Assembly (NCBI RefSeq): GCF_045679555.1
Contig: NC_092091.1
Coordinates: forward strand, 19,440,572 to 19,504,571
DNA from: Salvelinus alpinus
Taxonomy: Eukaryota > Chordata > Actinopteri > Salmoniformes > Salmonidae
DNA: 64,000 nucleotides
Direction of reading: 5' to 3'
Notes under the pieces: generated by a model
What the model was told of the DNA's origin: nothing
Seen by the model: only the letters and a program-made list of their open reading frames with translations
Database searches by the model: none
Position numbers and translations under genes: made by a program
Shown: positions 50,851-64,000 of the stretch, one piece after another
Layout: every line of letters starts with the position of its first letter
How positions within the stretch are numbered: position 1 is the stretch's first letter

Positions 50851-50872
50851 GACTGTCGTTTCCTCTTCACAG

Positions 50873-51787
50873 GGGTGTGAATCTGGTGGTTGTGGTTTGT
50901 GCTCATGACATTTCAAGGCAGGAAAGCTCTGCTCGCAGGATTGATGTGAAATATTACCACATACATCCTGGTTACAACTCTAAGACATTTCAGAACGACA
51001 TCATGCTGTTGCAGGTACATGACAGTGGAAGAACGCACACATGTTAGAATGTCTCTTAGCTTAGCGCACAATTGCCCAGGTAATATATGCCAACAGACCT
51101 TAGATCAAATAGAGAAACAAATAAGTAAACATATTGAGTTTGTTCAAATCCGGTGCAGTAATCATATATGAAAACCTTTTGAAGATGTGCATAATACCGC
51201 TTTGCATAATATCATATAGCTAACTTGAGAATCGACTGTATCTAACTACAGTCATATGCTCCAAATATAGCTCGTCAAAACTACGCCGAAAAGCAAAGCT
51301 GTGCAACAGATCCCTCTCCCTAAGAAAGACAACGACATCAAGGCCAAATCCTACTGTACTGTAGCTGGGTAGGGTGCCACTAAAACAGGCGGAACTGCAA
51401 ACCCACATCTTCTGGAGGTGAATGTCACTGTCGTAGACAGAGCCTCCTGCCAGAGATCATGGGGGAACACTGCCACCATAACCCCGTCTATGATATGTGC
51501 TGGTGATACTGCGGCTGATTATAAAGGTGTTTGTCAGGTATAGTCATAGAATGAATGTAGTTAAGGTATGGTCTGATATTCATTCATTATAGAGAAGTGA
51601 CTTGATTTGCAGAGTAACTGTTTTTAACAAAGTATTACAGGGAGATTCAGACGGTCCTCTGGAGTGTAAGGGGACAGCAGTGAGAGTTGTGTCCTTCAAT
51701 GAAGAAGGAAACTGTGACAAGGAGCCCAACGTCTACACCAAAATATCCAAGTACCTCTCCTGGATCAAGTGTATCATAAAGTATTAA
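50873..51787 (+). pseudogene. decayed granzyme-like serine protease, exons 3-5 only
   Basis: Surviving exons: 50873-51014 (GVNLVVVVCAHDIS...FQNDIMLLQ, with the catalytic Asp), 51271-51537 and 51641-51787. All keep GT/AG borders and phases that fit the paralogues. Exons 1 and 2 (signal peptide and TAAHC) are absent; a Tc1 fragment lies directly upstream. Exon 4 has a TAG at 51370-51372 where the paralogues have the Trp of GWG. The active-site motif is GDSDGP instead of GDSGGP. The S1 positions read G189, V190, N226. It is closest to the gene at 34008 in exon 3 (SGV.L.VVV..H) and in its 3' flank, so it is probably that gene's tandem duplicate. A truncated protein is very unlikely to be active. 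Confidence 0.9.
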
Positions 51788-52829
51788 GGAACCAAATGGA
51801 GACATTTGTAATTAATAAAATGTAATTTATCAAACAGAAAAGACCATCAGTCCTTAAATAAACTCAGTGCTGTGTGTTAGCGTGAGCGTGTGAGAAGAAT
51901 ATGAATGCGCTTGTAAGAGAGAGTATTTATGCATGCACGTCAATGTGTCTTTTCCATCTTTCACTTCAGACCAAAGGTATGTGCAATTAAAATGATGACT
52001 TTGCTCTTTAAGCCAACAAGTATACATCTTCAGAAAGCTAGCTCCTCTTACATCTTCAGCTGTCTTCATCAAACTCCACCACACGTGGAAACTTGTGGTC
52101 AAGACAACAAAGTAACTCTGGTTTCATGAAGGCGACACAATGCTTTGAAACCACACCACAGTTTCAGTTCTCAGACCAGAATACATGATCTGTCTGTCTG
52201 TGTCTTCCAGTCTGCCTCTCAGCCTGCTTGCCTGTCTGTCACTCAGAGGGGATGCAGAACATTTCACAGAAGAATACCACCAAGGATCAAGATGAGTCAA
52301 TAAGGTTGACAGCACAACTTCCTCTTCATCTTAAACTAGCAACAGATTTAAATATGTGATTTACTGTTGTTTCTATAGTGACTTGAAAGTTATGCCCCTT
52401 TCATAGTTTCACATTTTCTTTTCATTGTGAAAAAGAATGGTCCCTCTCTTTACCCTGGTGGGATTGGCAAGGTCCCAGTGTCTTTCAAGGCATCAAGAGT
52501 GTTGTCCTCCTTTGTAAACCACTGGTGGTTCTTGGTTGGCATGCTAACACCGGAAAGCATCGAACCAGAGAAGATAAGGCTCTTGCATGAGAGAGGGGGA
52601 GATTAGTTGGCCTATGTGGTATGCACTACTGCAGGCTATTATGTGTCTATGATAACTCACCACCTACATTAATGTGTAGAAGGGCTGCCAGAGTTCCAGT
52701 AAATGCAGAGACCACCTACCTTGCCTTTACCGGAAGAAACCATACATGGATCGATAGAATTATCATAGATAGTCATCATAGAAGTGAAGCCACACAGTTG
52801 TCCTCAGAAAAACAACGCTGTCTAGTGTA
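51788..52829. other. intergenic region between protease copies
   Basis: Contains the flank shared with the first gene (52095-52170). No other feature is seen. AATAAA-type signals for the pseudogene lie near 51815-51821. Confidence 0.5.
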
Positions 52830-52835
52830 TATAAA
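52830..52835 (+). promoter_or_regulatory. TATA box of the third protease gene
   Basis: TATAAA in GTGTATATAAAGGGG, 60 bp before the ATG at 52895. Confidence 0.75.
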
Positions 52836-52894
52836 GGGGCCATATGAATCAGGTAATCCTGGATCGTTTGACAAGCCCTCCAAACATGCACACC

Positions 52895-54122
52895 ATGAAC
52901 AAACTTCTACTCACTGTTCTCCTGACCTATCTGGGACATTCGGGTAAGTCTCTCTGCTGAACTCAATGGACACACAATGAGATTCTAACATTTGCCTATT
53001 ACCTTACGGTTTAGTTCATTGTGGCTGTTTGTACTACTTTTACCCTCTCAGTTGCATTTGGGGGTCAAATCATCAATGGAAAAAAAGCCAAGAGGAATTC
53101 CCTGCAGTACATGGCCTCTGTGCAGAATGATGAGAAGCACAACTGTGGAGGATTCCTGATCACTCCAGACTTTGTGCTAACAGCTGCACACTGCAACACA
53201 AGGTACAGTAGTAGCCTAACTAAATTACAACTGTAAATTCCAAATAGTAACATATCATTACATATAGCATATCAGTGGCCTTACTACTCAGACTGATAAA
53301 CACATTGTTCTGCGCCTTGTCTAGCAACTTGAGTGTTGTTCTTGGTACCCACAACATCAAGAAGGGCCTCGGGAAAGCTGTCAGATACAATGTGGAACGC
53401 ACATGCAAACCCAACTCATATGAAAATGTAAAGGATGGTAGTGACATCATGCTTCTAAAGGTACGGCTTTAGTTAAATATATTTGTCTTCATATTTGTCT
53501 TCATATGATATGACAGAGTATCCTAAAAGTGCTAGAAGGTCATATACTTTCATAACTGCAAAACATAATAATAAATGTGTTTCAAGCTGTCTAGGGAAGC
53601 AAAATTAAGCAAATCCGTGAACAAAGTGAGGCTTCCAACCAAGGATAAAGTCCTCAAACCCAAAACAAAGTGCCTTGCTGCTGGATGGGGCCTCACAAAA
53701 ACAGGCGCAATCGTTGACGACCTTCAAGTGGTGGATTTGGAAGCCATTGATCTGAAGGTCTGCCAGAAGCAGTGGGATCACGTTGACTTAAAACTTCCTC
53801 CCAATGTCATCTGTGCAGGTGGATATATGACCGACAAAGGCACATGTCAGGTTTGTCTAATTGAATTTACATTCAATACACACACATCAAACATGAAGAT
53901 CCAAAGCAAGAACCAGTAAGTAATGTTTGGCATATAAGGTGATTATTCTCTTTCCCAAAGGGGGATTCTGGTGGTCCTTTGGTGTGCAATGGAGAGGCAG
54001 TGGGAATAGTTTCCTTCAACATGAAGAGAAACTGTGCCTATCCCAATGTGCCCAATGTTTACACTCAGATTTCCAAGTACTTACCCTGGATAAAGAAGGT
54101 CATCAACAAGCAGTCATGTTAG
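52895..54122 (+). CDS. granzyme/mast-cell-protease-like serine protease, intact, five exons
   Basis: Exons 52895-52943, 53052-53202, 53325-53460, 53587-53850 and 53961-54122 join in phases 1, 2, 0, 0 to give 253 residues. Residues 1-20 are a signal peptide ([16 protein letters not shown]), a short propeptide follows, and the mature enzyme starts IINGKK at about residue 23. The triad is His63 (TAAHC), Asp107 (SDIMLLK) and Ser203 (GDSGGP). C191 is present. S1 positions are G189, T190, Q192 and N226 (VPNVYT), unlike trypsin (D189), chymase or granzyme B. The protein is lysine-rich, as granule proteases often are. The ATG context CACCATGA is good, and the TATA box is 60 bp upstream. Neighbours are a broken paralogue on the left and prss57 on the right. 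The exact orthologue and substrate are unknown. Confidence 0.92.
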
Positions 54123-54240
54123 AATGGATACTTTGTTTGCTGTAAAATTATGCCTTTGGCTATTACTTATACCTGATGATATTACTGATTCTTTAGCTTG
54201 CTGTTAAACTGTCTAATGCATTACCATGTACTGTAAGGGA

Positions 54241-54246
54241 AATAAA
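54241..54246 (+). terminator. polyadenylation signal of the third protease gene
   Basis: AATAAA 118 bp after the TAG stop. Confidence 0.65.
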
Positions 54247-54673
54247 TGTATTCTTAATCATGGTGAAATTGCTCTAGTGATATGATTTGCATACACATCA
54301 GAAGGCATGCACTGTGTGTTATACCTAAACAATTTTTTGTATTTATTTTTTAAACCAACAAACTGAGCCCATCATGGCAAACTGTAATGCACAGAACCAC
54401 AAACACCACACATTTCTAACACTTTCCACAACGGTTAGTGGTAGCGTCTCATTGCACAAGTGCTCTCTATGCAATCAGACCAACCAGCAGAGTCATAATT
54501 TCATAATATCACAACCAGCTTTCATCATAGACTACACCAAGCAACATTTGAAACCATGAAGCCACAGCAACATATTGGCAAACACTGGGGGGGGGGGGGG
54601 GGGGGGAACAAAGACCCAGTACTGTCTATAACCACATTTGGAAAAAGTAGCACCCTCCCGCCCACCCTACATA
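54247..54673. other. intergenic region with a 20-G run upstream of prss57
   Basis: A homopolymer of 20 G lies at 54587-54606, about 67 bp upstream of the TATA-like box. Nothing else is recognised. Confidence 0.6.
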
Positions 54674-54679
54674 TTTATA
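54674..54679 (+). promoter_or_regulatory. TATA-like box of prss57
   Basis: TTTATA within ACATATTTATACCCACC, 38 bp before the ATG at 54717. Confidence 0.55.
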
Positions 54680-54716
54680 CCCACCAGATGCATCATGCCA
54701 TTTGCCCATTTGCACT

Positions 54717-56283
<1,567 letters not shown>

Positions 56284-56869
56284 AGGGAAAATCCACTCAA
56301 AAAATATATTTTAGAATTGTGTTCATTAGTCCACTGTTGATAGAGTCACAAAATGTTTTGCAGATCAGCAGTCAAGTTATTGGACTCTCAAGAAGCAAAG
56401 TGTCACCAGCCCCAATTTGCCTTTAAGGTTTTGGGCATGTAAGCTGTCAGTGTGTGTTTACACAATCTCACAATATAACTGATCTCATTTAGACCAGGTT
56501 TGCACAAGGTGTTTAATGATCACTTGTTCCCTTATTGCCATTCTTATTAAAATTGGTTAACTCGTTTTGGCTCCTGTGTCTCACTCTGGAGGACATGAGT
56601 TCTCTAAATTATTTAGCAAAAATCCTCAGGCCATCATTTCTTGACTTGATGTTCAAAGACTAAAAGCAACCACTGATTTAAAGTAAAAACAAAGTAACAT
56701 TAGCATATGCAGACTCTCTACATCATTTAGGCTCTTGGTCACTCACCTGGTATGGATGGTCAGGCAGTAGACTCTATATATATATAAGTTGACCAATGTT
56801 ACTGAAGGTTGGATGCATTGTTGGCTCCAGCAGGTTCCATCAAATCCCTACGATAGTGTACCTGAGGAG
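56284..56869. other. downstream flank of prss57
   Basis: No AATAAA directly after the stop; ATTAAA at about 56546 is the best polyadenylation candidate. A short (AT)n run is near 56776-56787. Confidence 0.45.
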
Positions 56870-57930
56870 CAGTGGTTGAAAAAAGTACCCAATTGTACCC
56901 TTGAGTAAAAGTAAAGGTACTATCAGGTATGAAGGTATGACCCAGACCACATCAAATTAACAATAGTTTAATGACTCAACAGGGGCAGGCAATAGACAGG
57001 TCAAGGCAGGCAGGGTCAGTAAACCAGAGGTGGGGCAACGGTACCGGACGGCAGGCAGGCTCAAGGTCAGGGTAGGCAGAGGTCAATAATCCAGAGGAGG
57101 CAAAGGTACAGGTTGGCAGGCGGGCTCAGAGGCAGGACAGGCAAGGGTCAAAACCTGGAGGGCAAGAAAAAGAGAGCTTGGAAAAGCAGGAGCTGAGACA
57201 AAAACCACTGGTTGACTTGACAAACAAGATGAACTGGCAACAGACAAACAGAGAACACAGGTATAAATACACAGGGGATAATGGGGAAGATGGGCGACAC
57301 CTGGAGGGGGGTGGAGACAATCACAAAGACAGGTGAAACAGATTAGGGTGTGACAGATACCTTAATAGAAAATGACTCATGTAAAAGTTAAAGTCACCCA
57401 GTAAAATACTACTTGAGTAAAAGTCTTAAAGTATTTTGTTTTAAATAAACGTAAGTATCAAAAGTGAATTTAATTGCTAAAATATACTTAAGAATTGAAA
57501 GTAAAAGTACAAGTATAAATAATTTCAAATGCCCTATCTTAAACAAACCACATGGCACCATTTTCTTGTTTATTTATTTATTTACGGATAGTCAGGGGCA
57601 CACTCAAACACTCAGACATAATTTACAAACAAAGCATTTTTGTTTAGTGAGTCCGCCAGATAAGAGGCAATAGGGATGACCAGGGATGTTCTCTTGATAA
57701 GTGAGTGAATTTGACCATTTTCCTGTCCTGCTAGCCATGCAAAATATAACAAGTACTTTGGGTGTCAGGGAAAAAATGTATAGAGTAAAAAGTACATTAT
57801 TTTCTTTAGAAATCTAGTGAAGTAAAAGTAAAAGTTGTCAAAAATATAAATAGTAAAGTAAAGTACAGATACCCCAAAAAACTACTTAAGTAATACTTTA
57901 AAGTATTTTTATTTAAGTACTACACTACTC
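56870..57930. mobile_element. hAT-type non-autonomous element with 8-bp target duplication
   Basis: CTGAGGAG flanks both ends (56862-56869, 57931-57938). The ends carry inverted CAGTGGTTG/CACTACT sequences and the body is made of AAGTAAAAGTA-type motifs typical of this fish repeat. It has no transposase. A solo LTR interrupts it at 56938-57355. Confidence 0.85.
56938..57355 (-). mobile_element. solo LTR of a gypsy-type retrotransposon (fossil)
   Basis: On the minus strand it starts TGTCACACCC and ends CTGGGTCA, with TG...CA borders. It includes a TATTTATA promoter-like motif and an ATTAAA near the far end. There is no internal coding region, so this is the usual solo-LTR remnant. It is younger than the hAT element that contains it. 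Confidence 0.65.
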
Positions 57931-58120
57931 CTGAGGAGAGGACTCAGTGTCAGATACTGCACGTTGTCAGACTATGTCATTGATTGGTGTGCTTGATTGA
58001 TTAATCATTGCAGTGTTTTTGCCCGTCTCAAAGCATAACGTAGCCTAATGATAAAAAGTATACCCAAACGTGCTTCAGCCCAGCTTAAACAAACAAGGGG
58101 GAATTGAAAATCCCCCAGAA

Positions 58121-58372
58121 ATTCATTACCCCAGGATACTTCAACTGGTGACTATCATTCATTACCCCAGGATACTTCAACTGGTGACTATCATTCATTA
58201 CCCCAGGATACTTCAACTGGTGACTATCATTCATTAGCCCAGGATACTTCAACTGGTGACTATCATTCATTACCCTAAGATACTTCAACTGGTGACTATC
58301 ATTCATTACCCCAGGATACTTCAACTGGTGACTATCATTCATTACCCCAGGATACTTCAACTGGTGACTATC
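58121..58372. repeat. 36-bp tandem repeat, exactly 7 copies
   Basis: Units of ATTCATTACCCCAGGATACT plus TCAACTGGTGACTATC start every 36 bp. Two copies carry single changes (TTAGCCC, CCCTAAG). Confidence 0.96.
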
Positions 58373-59165
58373 CGGGAGAATAAAGAAAAAGGAGCACTCT
58401 GTTTCTGTGTAAATCTGATAGATTTATTAAATGGGACAAACAAACAATAGGCTTACGTTTCGGCATAAATCACCAGAGCCTTAAGTATCCTCGCAGAGGA
58501 GTGTCCCACTTGTCTTGTCAATCAAACATATCAATAATGTCAATACTGTCAGTAGCAACTAGACAGGTAATTCAAACAAGAGTATAATCATGATTCAAGA
58601 TTCCTACACATACATTCCACTTGAATAACAAAAGAAAGAGAAATAAACAAAGAAAAACATATTTACAAAAAATATGAGAAAGAGAGCTGTTCATTCAGAC
58701 CCTTTGGCTCGACGCAATCTAAGCAGTCGATCCAACGTACCTCTCTGTAGTAATTCCCTCACAATATTGCCCCCTCTGAAGGAAAGAGAAACTTTCTCAA
58801 TTGCCCAGAATTGTAAGGTTTAGGCAGAGCTATGATTGACATTCACATAGTGCCACACGATCGCATAGTAGTTCATATTTTTGGTGCAGATAGTTGTTTT
58901 GTGTTCAGCTCTTCTTAATTTGAGCATGTGTTTTGTCTGACCAATGTTAACAAGCCCACATGGGCATTTGAGTATGTAAAGAACATGTGTTGTATTACAA
59001 TTTTACACAAGCATGGGTGGTAGAATAATTTTGTGTCACTTAAGTTGGAACAATGCGTACAATGACTGCAGCGGTAGAAACCATTGAGGGGACCTGGGAG
59101 CCAGATAGCGGGTGCAGGATTCGGGAGCACACTGTGCACCACTAGGCGGTCTCTGATATTGCAAC
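58373..59165 (-). mobile_element. Penelope-like retroelement fragment (GIY-YIG region)
   Basis: On the minus strand a frame at 58915-59142 reads LPGPLNGFYRCSHCTHCSNL, the Cys-rich motif that precedes the GIY-YIG endonuclease of Penelope-like elements, followed by degenerate NAHVGLLTLVRQNT. The end near 58450-58480 (GCCGAAACGTAAGCC on the minus strand) is also typical. Only the 3' part is present and it is decayed. Confidence 0.65.
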
Positions 59166-59604
59166 CACTCCTAAATATAATGTAGCCTACTCACATATAT
59201 GGAGGGGCAAAGTACGGCTGTCTGAGACATGTGGCATCTTCTTTTTCTTCTATGATATAATGGCGGACTGCAAACAAATGTTAAAGGTGCATGCCACCAC
59301 CTACTGTGCTGAAGTGGGTGGTCAATCACGGTTTACAACATCAGTTCCACATTTCTAAATCCTCCTACCTAACTTTTAACGATGGTCATACCAAGGATCA
59401 TTTAGCTATTTGATTTAGAATTGTAGGACCCTGATAAAAAAAATAAAAAATAATATTTGATTAAACATACATGGAAAAACTGCTATTAGCCCATAGAAAC
59501 ACATTGAATAACATGTAAAAACTAATAGTCAAAAATGTAATCAAAAGGAAGTATGTTTTGAAGTGTCTGTCCTTTATCTGAGAGATAAGACAGCTCAGAA
59601 TATA
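59166..59604. other. non-coding stretch, no gene recognised
   Basis: AT-rich DNA between the Penelope fragment and a Tc1 element. Confidence 0.5.
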
Positions 59605-61186
59605 CACTGCTCAAAAAAACAAAGGGAACACTAAAATAACACATCCTAGATCTGAATGAATGAACAATTCTTATTAAATATTTTTTTCTTTACATAGTTG
59701 AATGTGCTGACAACAAAATCACACAACAAATATCAATGGAAATCAAATTTATCAACCCATGGAGGTCTGGATTTGGAGTCACACTCAAAATTAAAGTGGA
59801 AAACCACACTACAGGCTGATCCAACTTTGATGTAATGTCCTTAAAACAAGTCAAAATGAGGCTCAGTAGTGTGTGTGGCCTCCACGTGCCTGTATGACCT
59901 CCCTACAACGCCTGGGCATGCTCCTGATGAGGTGGCGGATGGTCTCCTGAGGGATATCCTCCCAGACCTGGACTAAAGCATCCGCCAACTCCTGGACAGT
60001 CTGTGGTGCAACGTGGCGTTGGTGGATGGAGCGAGACATGATGTCTCAGATGTGCTCAATTGGATTCAGGTCTGGGAAACGGGCGGGCCAGTCCATAGCA
60101 TCAATGCCTTCCTCTTGCAGGAACTGCTGACACACTCCAGCCACATGAGGTCTAGCATTGTCTTGCATTAGGAGGAACCCAGGGCCAACCGCACCAGCAT
60201 ATGGTCTCACAAGGGGTCTGAGGATCTCATCTCGGTAACTAATGGCAGTCAGGCTACCTCTGGCGAGCCCATGGAGGGCTGTGCGGCCCCCCAAAGAAAT
60301 GCCACCCCACACCATGACTGACCCACCGCCAAACCGGTCATGCTGGAGGATGTTGCAGGCAGCAGAACGTTCTCCACGGCGTCTCCAGACTGTCACGTCT
60401 GTCACATGTGCTCAGTGTGAACCTGCTTTCATCTGTGAAGAGCACAGGGCGCCAGTGGCGAATTTGCCAATCTTGGTGTTCTCTGGCAAATGCCAAACGT
60501 CCTGCACGGTGTTGGGCTGTAAGCACAACCCCCACCTGTGGACGTCGGGCCCTCATACCACCCTCATGGAGTCTGTTTCTGACCGTTTGAGCAGACACAT
60601 GCACATTTGTGGCCTGCTGGAGGTCATTTTGCAGGGCTCTGGCAGTGCTCCTTCTGCTCCTTCTTGCACAAAGGCGGAGGTAGTGGTCCTGCTGCTGGGT
60701 TGTTGCCCTCCTACGGCCTCCTCCCCGTCTCCTGATGTACTGGCCTGTCTCCTGGTAGCGCCTCCATGCTCTGGACACTACGCTGACAGACACAGCAAAC
60801 CTTCTTGCCACAGCTCGCATTGATGTGCCATCATGGATGAGCTGCACTACCTGAGCCACTTGTGTGGGTTGTAGACTCCGTCTCATGCTACCACTAGAGT
60901 GAAAGCACCGCCAGCATTCAAAAGTGACCAAAACATCAGCCAGGAAGCATAGGAACTGAGAAGTGGTCTGTGGTCACCACCTGCAGAACCACTCCTTTAT
61001 TGGGGGTGTCTTGCTAATTGCCTATAATAATTTCCACCTGTTGTCTATTCCATTTACACAACAGCATGTGAAATTTATTGTCAATCAGTGTTGCTTCCTA
61101 AGTGGACAGTTTGATTTCACAGAAGTGTGATTGACTTGGAGTTACATTGTGTTGTTTAAGTGTTCCCTTTATTTTTTTGAGCAGTG
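59605..61186 (-). mobile_element. Tc1/mariner element, complete length, short inverted repeats
   Basis: 1,582 bp between TA dinucleotides (59603-59604, 61187-61188). The ends CACTGCTCAAAAAAACAAAG and complemented CACTGCTCAAAAAAATAAAG give inverted repeats of about 30 bp. The transposase lies on the minus strand. Confidence 0.95.
59863..60886 (-). pseudogene. Tc1-like transposase pseudogene
   Basis: Starts [20 protein letters not shown] at 60886 and ends ARGGHTHY then stop (59863-59865), about 340 codons, full family length. The DNA-binding half ([40 protein letters not shown]) and catalytic motifs ([35 protein letters not shown]) are present. One frameshift near 60400 and one TGA for Trp near 60045 (after NPIEHI) inactivate it; few changes suggest a rather young copy. 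Confidence 0.9.
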
Positions 61187-62812
61187 TATATATATATGAT
61201 TTTTTTTTACAGTGGAATTACCCTTATACCTTTTGTGGAAATGCCCTATTTGCTTTCATAAATTTCTTGGCCAGTTTCCCGGGTTACCTTCAGAGGTGTC
61301 CCGTGACACTTGTGGGGGTCTTTCCAAAGATGAGTCATATTAGTGTGTAGCCAAACCGTTTGATGCTACAGATGTTTTCGTGAGAAGACCGATTTTCAGG
61401 GTTGTCTTCTGTTCTGACAAACACTGCTGTAGCTCTGCCACCTTCCACCGCAGATGCAGTAGGCAGAAATCGATGGGCAGATGTGATGGATTGAGACGCA
61501 GCCCATGCAAAAAACATACCTCTGGCTTAAACAGACAGATTTTGATGGGTCTTTTCATATTTTTTTATTTTTTACGCCTCGAGTGGAGCATGTGGGCGAT
61601 AAATTATTTAAACATGATAAAAAATTTACAATAATAATTTATGCCCAGCTAGAGAGGCCCTTTGATGATGTGAGGCCTGAAGCAATTGCCTCTTCTGCCT
61701 AATGCTAAGTCCGCCAGCGGGTATGAGCTTTTACCAAGACATAACATCAAAACATTTATTTCTAAATGTTTCTGAGCTCACTCACACACTTTGCTTGGTT
61801 TAACATTGAATTCACATTAGTTGACAACTCAACCAAATGAAAATCAAAATTAGAAGTAGAACTGATGTCTGTGCCCAGTGGAAAGTTGATAATGTATTAT
61901 TCAGTGGATGCTACCACTCCTAAAACAACATCAGACCCCTACTTTTGCTAAAGTGTGGCTTTAAGTTGTAATGGGACACTTCAGTAGATGCAGTGGGTCA
62001 CTATATTCTCATATGGTGTACCACTTCACCTGGCACTTGTTTTGAAACCCTCAAAAAGACTGTAGAGGCATATAGATAACATTGTGTGTCATTATCCTTA
62101 CACTAGACCCTCTCTATGCTATTGGGACATTGATTTGGGGACATTCCAAGCTCTTGGTGAAAGCTTACTATTTATTTATTTTATTTAACTAAAGGACATC
62201 TGCACCGCTTTTACTTGATAGTGAAACACCTTTATTATTCCCTAATGCTGTCCCCGGTCATAAATTGAGCATCTTCTATCCTACGTTTCTTAGATGTCAT
62301 TACGCTTCCTTTATTTCCTTACCTACACTTGTAATTTCCCTTTAATTCCTTCTGCTGCCATCCTATGCTGTTTATGTGCTATACAGCTAGGCTAGATTTT
62401 GAGATGGGGTAGAAATACTTGCGTTCAAAATAATAGGCATTTTGGGGATGAAAAAAAAAAAGATTTATAGTATGTGAAATGTCGAAAATGTTGTTTGCTT
62501 TAAATGCCAGGATGTCATATGCTGCATTCACGTGCTAGCTGACAAGTATTTTTCTCTGCTCATACTTGAGTAATAAAGGCCGATTGCACTATTTTTTAAA
62601 CAAATATATATATATTTTTATTGTGATTTATCAGGGGATGCTGCAGCACCTCAGCACCCCTACTTCCCTCAACCTAAACAACCTAAATTTGTCAGGGCAT
62701 AGACTACAAAGTGTCAAAAATGTTCCACAGGGATGCTGCCCCATGTTGACTACAATGCTTTCCACAGTTGTGTCATATAACAATATTTCACATATAACTC
62801 ACTGTTTCACAA
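61187..62812. other. non-coding stretch, probably old repeats
   Basis: Short frames on both strands at 61335-61700 overlap and have no family signature. The rest is AT-rich. I see no gene. Confidence 0.45.
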
Positions 62813-63964
<1,152 letters not shown>

Positions 63965-63968
<4 letters not shown>

Positions 63969-64000
63969 AACCTCTTATGGCTGCAAGCCCGAGGTCGGTA
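63965..64000 (+). mobile_element. start of a third TTAA-flanked element (runs off the right edge)
   Basis: The transposase reading ...TQVK is interrupted inside TTAA, followed by AACCTCTTATGGCTGCAAG. The first bases match the start of copy 2 at 43995 (TTAAAACCTCTT). Confidence 0.55.

Noticed and set aside
58121-58372. CRISPR-like array of 36-bp units
   Set aside because: The 36-bp units are directly adjacent with no spacers, in a vertebrate genome; a plain tandem repeat.
60242-60823. 193-codon + strand frame
   Set aside because: Antisense shadow of the Tc1 transposase at 59863-60886.

Overview
The window looks like nuclear DNA of a salmonid fish (salmon, trout or char). The evidence is the mix of interspersed repeats: several Tc1/mariner families, non-LTR retrotransposons ending in repeated TTTGAT tails, tRNA-derived SINEs, TTAA-flanked elements and long dinucleotide microsatellites. 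Host genes have short exons with canonical GT/AG borders. There are no prokaryotic features and no CRISPR array.

Left half, 1 to about 28,000: few transposons but many simple repeats. It opens with a 20-bp minisatellite running off the left edge (1-2168). A 3.16-kb G/T-rich VNTR lies at 8985-12141, with many (CA)n, (CT)n and (AG)n tracts around it. The only host gene recognised is the 3' part of an FGF7/10/22-subfamily gene, best read as fgf22. Its 104-bp middle exon is at 20217-20320 and its last exon at 22315-22509. The first coding exon was not recognised and may lie left of the window. The acceptor of the last exon sits directly behind a 320-bp pure (CT)n tract.

Right half, about 28,000 to 64,000: a cluster of trypsin-fold serine protease genes, all on the + strand, embedded in dense and nested transposons. 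In order they are: a five-exon granzyme/mast-cell-protease-like gene (34008-37915) with a reading-phase problem at exon 1; a decayed copy with only exons 3-5 (50873-51787); an intact five-exon paralogue (52895-54122); and an intact gene that matches PRSS57/neutrophil serine protease 4 (54717-56283), including the unusual F190/S216/D226 pocket. FGF22 and PRSS57 are close neighbours on human 19p13.3, so the two ends of the window support each other's identification and point to conserved synteny. The proteases would be secreted or granule-stored enzymes of myeloid or mast cells. fgf22 is an unrelated paracrine growth factor that shares only the neighbourhood.

The transposon layers record an order of events. 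A LINE was split by a TTAA-flanked element, which was then split by a Tc1 element (28321-32697). A second LINE was split by another LINE's 3' end and by a second TTAA-flanked element (40250-46985). A Sleeping Beauty-like Tc1 element at the right edge is cut by what looks like the start of a third TTAA-flanked copy. A hAT-type element downstream of prss57 carries a solo LTR fossil.
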